Assembly (NCBI GenBank): GCA_964618215.1
Contig: CAZTZE010000004.1
Span: 59,099-123,098, forward strand
Length of the DNA: 64,000 bases
Reading direction: 5' to 3'
Source: CG2-30-58-95 sp964618215
GTDB taxonomy: Bacteria > Chloroflexota > Anaerolineae > Anaerolineales > Villigracilaceae
The notes under the pieces are model-generated. The model saw only the letters and a list, made by a program, of their open reading frames with translations, ran no database searches and was not told the DNA's origin. Below, one piece after another: positions 16,222-23,594 of the stretch; positions within the stretch are counted from its first letter, which is position 1, and each line of letters begins with the position of its first letter. Made by a program: the position numbers and the translations under genes.

Positions 16222-18051
16222 TTGTCCGCCCCTACTCTCTCAAAACCGACATCACAGGATTCGTCAACCTCTACCGCAAGCACAGAACGCTTGCATTCGT
16301 ACCTGACAGGCAAGGATCGTTCGCTTGTTTTTTTCGTGGGCGCTGGCGCGTCAGTGGCTGGTAACACAGGTATGCCGAGCACACCTGCCCTGCTCCAGCG
16401 CCTTTTGCTGGATGCCATCACTTTCTCAGGAGCATTCGATGATAAGCAAGCTGAACTCGCGCCCATCATCAAAGACGCCGGTTCCCGCGTGGGGTTCGAG
16501 ATTACGCTAAATGACTTCTGGCAAATTTGCCGTCAAGCGACCACGCTTTTATTCGAGGCATTTGCAGAAGTCGAGGGTGATTGCTCGACGAACCGTGTTC
16601 ACGCTTTCCTAGCCTACTGGCTTTTGACCGGCGGAACCGTTCTAACCACCAACTACGATCGTTTGATAGAAAGAGAATTGCTGAAAACAAGTCGGTCTAG
16701 TAAAAGCCGATACCATGAAGAAGGCTTTGAGCACTGGCAGGATGATTTGAATACAGGCGGTTGCTTGTTCAAAATTCACGGCTCGCTGGACGATCCAGAA
16801 AGCTGTCTGGGAGCGCTTGAACATGTTGGAACAAAATTGACCGGGCATCGCGCTGAACTTCTCAAAGAAATCGTTCGCACCCGGCCGCTCTGTTTCGTTG
16901 GCTGGCGTGGAGTCGATCCCGACATTCCTCCATTGTTAGAGGAGTCTCGTCGGGAAAGAGACCCTTCCCTGTCTATATTCTGGTTGCATTACGAATGTTA
17001 TCCGGCTGGTTCCGTTATGCTGACAACCGCTATCGAGGGCTGTTCTCCCCTCATCAGACCATATGCAAGTGCAGCACCCATTCTCACGGATGCAGATCGC
17101 GCCTTCGGGGAGATTCTTGACTGGGTTGGCATCAAATCCATGCCAAACCCGGAACGGAACGCCCTCTCTCTGGATTTCGCCGATGCCGTCAGCCACTGTT
17201 CACACTCGGGCGTCACCCGCATGGCAGGAATTGCTCTTCGTCGCGTTGGTCAGCTCAACGGGGCAGCCGATGTTCTGGATGCAGCTATCCGACTGGCCGA
17301 AACGCCCGAAGAAGAAGCTGCGGCAATACAAGAAATGTCTTTATTGAAACAACAAAAAGGCGGTCGGAAGACGGATCAAGCCAGAACGTTATTGCAGAAA
17401 GCACGAAAGGCTTTGGGCAACAAGCCTGATCTGCACCTTCAGAGCAATATCGATTTTGGCTTGCTTTCGATGACGATTGTCAACTTGAATACCAGGCCCT
17501 GGCTGCTATTGAGGCTCCCAGGCCTTTTCCGGCGATACAAGCTTGATATTGAGACTTTACAGAGAGAAACGAGTGACAAAGAATCTGTTGCGCTTCACGA
17601 GTCGTTGTTCCACCTTTACCTTGGAAGAATTCGATTCAAAACCCTGGGATGGTTAGCTGTCATCATCCCATCTTTAGCTGATTGGATATTATCTCCTTTC
17701 AATGCCGCGTACTCGACTATCGGCGACGCAAAAGACATCCACCTTCACGAGCACATAGATGTTCTTGCGTATCGGGCGATTGCATTTGCCCATCTTCACC
17801 AATACGAGGGCGCCTGGAATGAAGTTCCTGAAATTGACAGACTGATTACTATCCTGAACGATCATGCCAGGACACTGCACTGGAACAATCAAAGGCGCGA
17901 GATCGAAAAGTTAATTAGTGCGCCAAACCGATGGGACGCGCCCTTGATGAAAATTGGCCCAAGCGAGTATCCTCGATGTCTAGAAACTGCCGAGAGGCGA
18001 ACATCGGGAGACCCACATGAGCCAACTGATACTGATGATAGCCAAGATTGA
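16222..18051 (+). CDS. SIR2-TPR protein, C terminus replaced by IS sequence
   Basis: The start is TTG 16222 with AGGGG upstream. The SIR2 fold is clear: FFVGAGASVAGNTGMPS (37-53), TTNYDRLIE with Asn144, KIHGSLD with His186 and FVGWRGVDPDI. These bind NAD, and in anti-phage proteins of this class the domain degrades NAD+ to stop infected cells (family knowledge). After about 330 the protein is helical and TPR-like (GIALRRVGQLNGAADVLDAAIRLAETPEEEAAA). Native sequence ends at base 17910 (...RREIEK). The last 47 codons to 18051 come from the inserted IS copy. It could keep activity or be impaired. It starts 15 bp after vsr, so it may be part of that operon. Confidence 0.85.
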   Translation: MSAPTLSKPTSQDSSTSTASTERLHSYLTGKDRSLVFFVGAGASVAGNTGMPSTPALLQRLLLDAITFSGAFDDKQAELAPIIKDAGSRVGFEITLNDFWQICRQATTLLFEAFAEVEGDCSTNRVHAFLAYWLLTGGTVLTTNYDRLIERELLKTSRSSKSRYHEEGFEHWQDDLNTGGCLFKIHGSLDDPESCLGALEHVGTKLTGHRAELLKEIVRTRPLCFVGWRGVDPDIPPLLEESRRERDPSLSIFWLHYECYPAGSVMLTTAIEGCSPLIRPYASAAPILTDADRAFGEILDWVGIKSMPNPERNALSLDFADAVSHCSHSGVTRMAGIALRRVGQLNGAADVLDAAIRLAETPEEEAAAIQEMSLLKQQKGGRKTDQARTLLQKARKALGNKPDLHLQSNIDFGLLSMTIVNLNTRPWLLLRLPGLFRRYKLDIETLQRETSDKESVALHESLFHLYLGRIRFKTLGWLAVIIPSLADWILSPFNAAYSTIGDAKDIHLHEHIDVLAYRAIAFAHLHQYEGAWNEVPEIDRLITILNDHARTLHWNNQRREIEKLISAPNRWDAPLMKIGPSEYPRCLETAERRTSGDPHEPTDTDDSQD

Positions 18052-19590
18052 CGATCTTGACAACCCTGAAACGCTCACCGAAGTATGGCGACACACCATG
18101 CCGGTGGTAGACCTGAAAGACGTTACGCCGAAGCATTACTTGAACGGACTGGAAAGCACCGTGACTGAAGTCGGATGGGAAGCGATGCGCAACCTGATGG
18201 TGGAACAATGGCGACTGACAGACGAATTGCTGGTGAGGCAATTTCGCCAGGAGCAGGCTGGTGCAACGCTTGGTGACGGGTACGACTCGTTGAAAGTAGC
18301 CAGCCGTTTGGGCGTGGTGCGTCTGCCGCGGCAGGTATGTTACCTGCCTGGAGCAGATCAACACACCCTGCCGGGCAATGCTGGCTTGCTGGAACATGAA
18401 GGGCAAGTGACCACACGCGGTTTGCAGGAATGGGTGTGTTTGTTGCCCCAAAGCCTGCCGTTTGGCACTGCGGAACGGCTGTTGGGCTGGATGGCGCATG
18501 ACGCAGAAGTCATGTCGGAAACGCAGTCGCGCCGCTGGGTGAATCGGCATGGACAAATCATCTGCCAAGCGGAACAGGCAGAAGTGAAAGCCCTGGAGGA
18601 ACGGAAGAACCTGGATGGGCTGCAAGCGCAGTTGTGTGAAGCCAAACCGCCGCGTCGTCCGGCGGCATGGGCGGTTGAGTTGAATCAGACGGTCGAAACG
18701 GCTTTGGCGCAACCGGAACCCAAGCCGCCAGAAGGGATCACCGCCAGCGACTGGGAGCGAGTGGTTCAAGCCCGGCAAGCCGATACAACTGCACAGGCGG
18801 AAGCATTGCGCCGTTTGGGGCCGCAAGTCCAACCGGGAGAAGTGGTCGCCAGCGTGGACGAAGTCCTTGTGCGTCGCCCCGAAAAACGGCGCTTCCTGGA
18901 ACTGGGGACAGCCTACGTGCGTACTGCTGAAGGCTACCGCTACCTGAGCGGAAGCATCGAGATGGTTTTGCGTCAGTTGTTCCTCTTGCTGATGTTGTGT
19001 GGCGGCAGTGCCAAGACCAAAGTTGTTTTGCTCGGCGATGGGGCACGCTGGATCATGCGCTTCTTCCAGAAGCGTCTGGCAACCTGGCCGATGGTGGCTC
19101 TGTTCTTGGATTGGTATCACTGCCGCAAGAAATGCTACGACCTGACCAGCCTGATCTGCCGCGGACGAAAAGCCAAAGCCGAGTTGTTGGGATTGCTGCT
19201 CAAACACCTCTGGCGCGGACAAGTGCAGGACGTTTTGGACATTCTGGAAGAATACCGCCCACAGGCCAAGAACATCGAAAAACTCGACGAGTTGATCAAA
19301 TACTTGTCCAATCGCCGCGAGTTCATTCCCAATTACCGAGAACGTCGGGCGCAGCGCCAATACATCGGCAGCGCCCACGTCGAAAAAGGCAATGACTTGA
19401 TTGTCGCCCGACGACAGAAACATCAAGGCATGCACTGGAGCGAACAAACCAGCGATTCTTTGGCTGCCTTGCGGACGCTGATGCTCAACGACGGTTGGGA
19501 TTTGTATTGGCAGAAACATCAAGTCTTGCCTTTGGCTATCCAGGCGTCATCGTGACTATCCCATCACTTTGGCGCGCTAACGTAAAGTTT
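17911..19590 (+). mobile_element. ISKra4-like insertion sequence, copy 2
   Basis: Identical in length and, as far as I can compare, in sequence to copy 1. The left end cuts the SIR2 gene and the right end abuts the 3' part of tniQ. It forms the right arm of the composite transposon. Confidence 0.85.
18017..19555 (+). CDS. DDE transposase, ISKra4-like (copy 2)
   Basis: The 512-residue product is identical to that of copy 1 (catalytic candidates in SVDEV, GDGARW and HVEKGND). It is intact, so the composite element may still be mobile. Confidence 0.85.
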   Translation: MSQLILMIAKIDDLDNPETLTEVWRHTMPVVDLKDVTPKHYLNGLESTVTEVGWEAMRNLMVEQWRLTDELLVRQFRQEQAGATLGDGYDSLKVASRLGVVRLPRQVCYLPGADQHTLPGNAGLLEHEGQVTTRGLQEWVCLLPQSLPFGTAERLLGWMAHDAEVMSETQSRRWVNRHGQIICQAEQAEVKALEERKNLDGLQAQLCEAKPPRRPAAWAVELNQTVETALAQPEPKPPEGITASDWERVVQARQADTTAQAEALRRLGPQVQPGEVVASVDEVLVRRPEKRRFLELGTAYVRTAEGYRYLSGSIEMVLRQLFLLLMLCGGSAKTKVVLLGDGARWIMRFFQKRLATWPMVALFLDWYHCRKKCYDLTSLICRGRKAKAELLGLLLKHLWRGQVQDVLDILEEYRPQAKNIEKLDELIKYLSNRREFIPNYRERRAQRQYIGSAHVEKGNDLIVARRQKHQGMHWSEQTSDSLAALRTLMLNDGWDLYWQKHQVLPLAIQASS

Positions 19591-20179
19591 TGATTTCCTG
19601 GAAGGAATGATTCCATTTGCTGAAGCTGCCCAACAGCTGGCCTGCGTACATCTGAGTGAAGCCCGCCTGCTGAAACGTGTCTTGTCCCGCAGCCTACGCG
19701 CTTGGCGCACTGCCTCACAGCAAGACGATTGGGGGATCGGGGAAATTTCGTTTACTCAAAAAGATATTGACGATGTTTTAAATGAAATTGCCCTTTCCAG
19801 AAGCTGGTTATCCGCCGATGATGTATCTGATAATATGGGAGTGGATCCGGATGTTTTCCTGAACTGGGTTGAGCGAGGCCTCATTAAACCGGTTATCGTT
19901 TACAACAAAAAACCCTATCTCAAAGCATGCGAAATTGAGAAATTCTCTGCCAAATATATCTTCGATCACGAAGCCAGAAAATTACTTGATATTAGTTGGC
20001 AGCGGTTGTTGGGCTACATTCGGCGAGGCAAACTCAAGCCCGTTGCAGGTCCCAATCTGGACGAATCCACAAGTTATCTCTTGCTTCGGAAAAAGGTTGA
20101 ACGGTTAGCCCGACACCAAAAGAAGCGCAAGTCTTCGGTTTTTCTCAATATATGTGAGACTCAGTCTCAATATATTTGA
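19591..20179 (+). pseudogene. tniQ: tniQ, 3' third
   Basis: It is in frame with 8612 when the composite transposon is removed. It reads DFLEGMIPFAEAAQQLACVHLSEARLLKRVLSR..., then further helix-turn-helix-like units SRSWLSADDVSDNMGVDPDVFLNWVERG and ARKLLDISWQRLLGYIRRGKLKPVAGP. These continue the repeated DNA-binding units of the 5' part. The stop at 20177-20179 lies within the terminal palindromic repeats, so gene and element end overlap. An internal ATG at 19607 could give a 190-residue C-terminal fragment. Confidence 0.75.
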
Positions 20180-20202
20180 GACAGTCTCAATATATGTGAG
20201 AC
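20143..20202. repeat. Palindromic repeats, right flank of tniQ
   Basis: Three units (20143-20160, 20164-20182, 20184-20202) of GTCTCAATATATNTGAGAC match the left-hand set at 5686-5800. Together they enclose a core of about 2 kb, essentially tniQ alone, once the two insertions are subtracted. Confidence 0.75.
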
Positions 20203-20210
20203 TCTACAGC

Positions 20211-20224
20211 TTTTTTGTTTAACG
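20211..20224. repeat. 14-bp direct repeat at right edge of the tniQ region
   Basis: TTTTTTGTTTAACG, the second copy of 5312-5325. Confidence 0.4.
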
Positions 20225-20226
20225 GG

Positions 20227-20360
20227 TTGACAGGGCGTCTTTTTGTATTGCGTACTATACGCAATACAACAAACATTGCGTGGTATAACAGGGGCAGATT
20301 CGCAATAAAACCACCCCTTTTCAGGCTGTTATCCCTCGTAATTTACGCAATACAATGCAA
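20227..20360 (+). promoter_or_regulatory. Promoter and operator/recombination sites of the recombinase gene
   Basis: A perfect -35 TTGACA at 20227-20232 is followed by a perfect palindrome, GTATTGCGTA/TACGCAATAC with a 3-base centre, at 20245-20267, where the -10 would lie. Half-sites recur at about 20274 (ATTGCGTGGTATA) and 20345 (TTACGCAATACAA). This suggests self-repression, or core binding sites of the tyrosine recombinase encoded downstream. Confidence 0.55.
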
Positions 20361-20384
20361 GTCACGCCGCATAGGAGTCCGCTA

Positions 20385-21332
20385 ATGTTTGATGATTTCA
20401 GCGAATATCTGCAATCCCAAGGCCGTGCGCCAGCCACCATCAAGGGATACCTCGCCGACCTTGCAGCCTTCTCCCGCTGGTTCGAGCAGTCCAATGGCAT
20501 AAATGCCACAGGTGGCGAGACCCTCGAGCCGCAGGCGGTCAGCGAAGCATTCGTTGTCGCTGTCACCCCAAGCGACATCCGGGAATACAAGCAATTCCTG
20601 CTGGCCAACAAGAAGGCCAGCCCTGCAACCGTCAACCGCCACCTGGCCGCCATCCGCGCCTGGATCGCCTGGGCACGCGCAAACGGCCTGATGGACTACA
20701 ATCCCGCTAACGGCATCAAAGATGTGGAACAGCAAAAACTGGCCCCGCAGTGGCTGGACAAACGCCAGCAGGCCGCCCTGCTCAAAGAACTGGAACGCGA
20801 TCTCGCCGCTGCCCGCACCGAGGCCGCAAAACGGCAAGCCGTCCGTGACCAGGCGATGGTCATCCTTTTTCTGAACACGGGGCTGCGTGTGAGCGAATTG
20901 TGCGGTCTGGAACTGGACGACATAACCCTTTCCGAGCGCAAAGGTGAAATCCGCGTGATGGGAAAGGGTGAGAAAGCCCGCACCGTCCCGCTGAACAATA
21001 CTGCCCGATCCGTCCTGGGTGAATGGCTCAATCTACGACCTGAAAGCCGCCAGAGCGAAGCATTCGTTGTCCAGGTGTTTGTCGGCAAAAAGGGCGAGCC
21101 AATCACGCCCTCCGGCGTTCACCGCCGCTTGAGCGAACTTGGACGGCGCGCCGGCGTGGATCTCTCCGCCCACATACTGCGCCACACTTTCGCTAAGAAC
21201 CTGGTAGACGCAGGCGTGACGCTGGAAAAGGTGGCCTCTCTGCTCGGCCACAGCAGCCTGGATACCACCCGCGTCTATACAACGCCGGGAAAATCCGACT
21301 TGGAAAAGGCCGTCAGAGCGCTGGAGGACTAA
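20385..21332 (+). CDS. Tyrosine recombinase, XerC/D type
   Basis: ATG 20385 is preferred over 20355 because TAGGAG sits just upstream, giving 315 residues. The N-terminal SAM-like core-binding domain (FSEYLQSQGRAPATIKGYLADL) is followed by the catalytic domain. The conserved residues are present: Arg near 168 (TGLRVSELCG), Lys in MGKGEKART, His263/Arg266 (HILRHTF), His in LLGHSSLDTT and the nucleophile Tyr298 (TRVYTT). Two in-frame additions share the same 18-base sequence, which reads SEAFVV, at about 20547 and 21056. A TGGCAT/ATGCCA palindrome lies at 20495-20508. It is probably the integrase or dimer resolvase of the element. Confidence 0.9.
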   Translation: MFDDFSEYLQSQGRAPATIKGYLADLAAFSRWFEQSNGINATGGETLEPQAVSEAFVVAVTPSDIREYKQFLLANKKASPATVNRHLAAIRAWIAWARANGLMDYNPANGIKDVEQQKLAPQWLDKRQQAALLKELERDLAAARTEAAKRQAVRDQAMVILFLNTGLRVSELCGLELDDITLSERKGEIRVMGKGEKARTVPLNNTARSVLGEWLNLRPESRQSEAFVVQVFVGKKGEPITPSGVHRRLSELGRRAGVDLSAHILRHTFAKNLVDAGVTLEKVASLLGHSSLDTTRVYTTPGKSDLEKAVRALED

Positions 21333-21353
21333 TAATGGAAGCACAGCAGACTT

Positions 21354-22289
21354 GTGCTAAGTTCAGTCGAAGCATCTGTGGCTTTTGTTCGGACTGCGGG
21401 GCAGGCTGGCGCTTTTCTGCGCAGCACCTACTCGGCGGGATGGAAACCAGCCTGGCTGGAAATGCCCAATGACCCGCACCAGCTCTACAGCGAGTACAAA
21501 TTTGCCGGACTGGCCGGTCGTCTGATCGCTTACAAAGTAGTGGATGCGAGCGACTGCCCGGCCAACGGCTTTTTATCCAACGGTGCAGCCAACGAGTGCG
21601 GCCTGCTGCGCGCCCTCCCGGCCGTCTTCGAGTGGCAGAACCGCTTTAATACCGCCATCCTGGCGACATCCCAGGAGACCGGTATACCTCCCATCCTGCT
21701 CAAGAACCTCTTTGCCTGGGAAAGCCAGTTCTGGCCGAAGACGGTCTTCGTCCACACTTACGAATACGGCCTGGGCCACATCACTGAAATGGGCGCCGAT
21801 TCAGCCTTGCGCTGGAATGCACCCTTTTACGACGATATATGCGCCGGCAGTTTCTCCGTGGAAACCTGTAAAAAGCCCTATGCCGGACAGCCCGCGAATA
21901 TCCAGGCCGCCCTGATGGGTGTGGTCATCCAACAGGTGAACGCAGGCTGCGCCAATTGCCCCTACGGGCTGGACCTGACCCTGGCGGAACGCAGCATTCC
22001 TGTGTTTGCCCAAACCGTTCTCGCCAACGCCGGCCTGGTCAAGCAGTACGTCAGCGGACTCACCGGACGCCCGGCAGCCGACTCGGTGGAATACGAAGAC
22101 TTGTGGAAGTTCACCCTGGCCAGCTATAACGCCGGGCCGGGTTGTTTCACGATAGCCTTCGCGCGCACGTTCAGCGCTCACTTGCCACTGGATTGGAAAA
22201 ACCTCTCCACCCAGCTTGATCCCGGTTGCCAGGGTGCAATCAATTATGTGAACTTTATCAGCCAGAGCGAATATTATGGGAGGCCGTAG
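21354..22289 (+). CDS. Lytic transglycosylase-like protein
   Basis: A product of about 311 residues with a lysozyme-like fold. TGIPPILLKNLFAWESQFWP carries the catalytic Glu, then EYGLGHITEMGAD and, near the end, TLASYNAGPGC, all soluble-lytic-transglycosylase motifs. Such enzymes open peptidoglycan for conjugation machinery. The N terminus is doubtful: GTG 21354 gives no signal peptide. ATG 21335, with GGAGG upstream, opens a frame that ends after 45 codons. A small indel near 21440 may have separated the real start from the body. Confidence 0.75.
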   Translation: MLSSVEASVAFVRTAGQAGAFLRSTYSAGWKPAWLEMPNDPHQLYSEYKFAGLAGRLIAYKVVDASDCPANGFLSNGAANECGLLRALPAVFEWQNRFNTAILATSQETGIPPILLKNLFAWESQFWPKTVFVHTYEYGLGHITEMGADSALRWNAPFYDDICAGSFSVETCKKPYAGQPANIQAALMGVVIQQVNAGCANCPYGLDLTLAERSIPVFAQTVLANAGLVKQYVSGLTGRPAADSVEYEDLWKFTLASYNAGPGCFTIAFARTFSAHLPLDWKNLSTQLDPGCQGAINYVNFISQSEYYGRP

Positions 22290-22304
22290 GCTACCATTTC
22301 CACC

Positions 22305-22452
22305 CTGAGAGAGTGTTTCTTAAGTCGTTTTCAGCCTACTTTTTCTGTGCTGTCCCATCTCGAATCTGCCGATTTAGCTCGTTTTTCGCCTAGCTTTTGG
22401 AAAAAACCCTTTGCCAATCCTTCGCAAAAGTACTTAAGAAACCGTCTCTGAG
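22305..22452. repeat. Possible miniature inverted-repeat element
   Basis: CTGAGAGAGTGTTTCTTAAG at 22305 is matched in inverted form by CTTAAGAAACCGTCTCTGAG ending at 22452. The inner 100 bases are non-coding. Size and ends fit a MITE or IS remnant. Confidence 0.5.
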
Positions 22453-22500
22453 AGCCTGTCCAGACCTCCCGCTGGTCAATGACAACGAACTTATCCTACA

Positions 22501-22967
22501 TCAAGCCTTCGCGACGGTCGCCGAGAGGGGGATGCCGGCGGCGATCACCTCCTGCATCTCATCGCTATCCATATTATCGCTCTCCATGACCATGCGCACG
22601 TTCACGCCGCGACGATAGACGTCCAGGAGGGCGTCGCGGATGCTCCACAGGTTGAGGCGGTAGACAGTCTCGTCCAGTGAGAGGCGCGCCTGGTCTATAG
22701 CGGCCGCTAGGGCTCGTCCGGGCTGCCAGCGTAATCCTCGGCCATTGGGTCAGCCGGGTTCGTAAAGTAGATCTAGAACCAGCCGGCGGTGACAACGGAT
22801 GGAGTGACAACGAATTCTGTGACCGTGAATGGGGTGACAACAACTTCTGTGGCGAGCGGCTGCGGGCTGCAACCGATCAAGGAGAGGGTGAGTAGCAGGA
22901 GAAAAACGATCAGACATTTTTCGTCGAGCATTTTCACCTGCGGGAAGGCTGTGGGTTGTGCGGGCAT
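22501..22967 (-). pseudogene. Phospholipase D-like lipoprotein, broken
   Basis: Reading leftward, LIVFLLLLTLSLIGC is a lipoprotein signal (ATG at 22931 or 22967). After TAGWF a stop follows, then IYFTNPADPMAEDYAGSPDEP, another stop, and after a frameshift AAAIDQARLSLDETVYRLNL, WSIRDALLDVYRRGVNVRMV and MESDNMDSDEMQEVIAAGIP. This is the N-terminal part of PLD-family exported nucleases. The catalytic HKD motifs that should follow are missing. The region after the signal has repeated T-E-F-V-V-T units encoded by GACAACGAATTC-type repeats. Confidence 0.7.
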
Positions 22968-22969
22968 TG

Positions 22970-23450
22970 CATTTTCTTCGCGATTTTGCTATACTGATTT
23001 TAGTTTATTATTCTATTCTAATCGAATACAGTCTAGAGCCTAAATTGAATTTTGGATGTTAGGCCTCCTGTAGACCCCCGCACTTTGGGGATAGACCGTC
23101 CATAAGCCGTTGAACTAAGCGCTTCGCGCAGGGGGTGCTTCGCGACGCCGCTGAGGGCACGCCCCGCGCGCCCGCCACCCTAGCCGAGGCTTGGTCGAGG
23201 CGGCGTCATGCCGCCATTGACCGCTTCGGGCTCATGAGAGCCCAAAACCTCAAGCCGCCATCGGCTGTTCTGGCAACATGAGTCGCCGGAGACGGCTGTT
23301 TCGGTGCCCGGAGGCGCCGAAGCCCGTCCCCGCGTGACCACTGACTATCCCCTCCCCCTGACCCCCGCCATCCCCCAATCCTCAATCCTTGTTGCTCCTT
23401 TCCCCAAACTCACTAACCGTGCATATTGCAGACTCTTTCGTTATTTGAAC
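22970..23450. other. Non-coding junction, no gene seen
   Basis: No convincing reading frame. 23040-23340 is GC-rich with many small hairpins (for example GGGCTC/GAGCCC at 23229-23243). From 23400 it becomes AT-rich. It marks the boundary between backbone and the lipoprotein island. Confidence 0.5.
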
Positions 23451-23479
23451 TTGCCTTAAAAGTATATTTGTTGTATAGT
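23451..23479 (+). promoter_or_regulatory. Candidate promoter of the lipoprotein island
   Basis: TTGCCT at 23451-23456 and TATAGT at 23474-23479 with a 17-bp spacer lie about 115 bp before the first island gene. Confidence 0.5.
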
Positions 23480-23594
23480 TGAATAAATCTTATTTGTCTC
23501 TCAAAATAATATTTTTGAGGTTTCACTATTACATCATAATAAAGCAATTCATAAAACATCAAAAGTATTCACTTATCAATCGGGAGGAACAAAA

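Larger units (their letters stand above)
8613..19590. mobile_element. Composite transposon: two identical IS copies around a defence operon
   Basis: Two 1680-bp copies (8613-10292 and 17911-19590), in the same orientation with a constant 9298-bp offset, flank 7.6 kb of AT-rich DNA with six genes. The bases outside the pair, 8612 and 19591, join to restore the tniQ frame (…FRTI-N-DFLEGM…). The whole block therefore inserted at one point in tniQ. I see no clear target duplication. The right-hand IS copy cuts the SIR2 gene, so the cargo was captured with a truncated edge. Confidence 0.75.
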
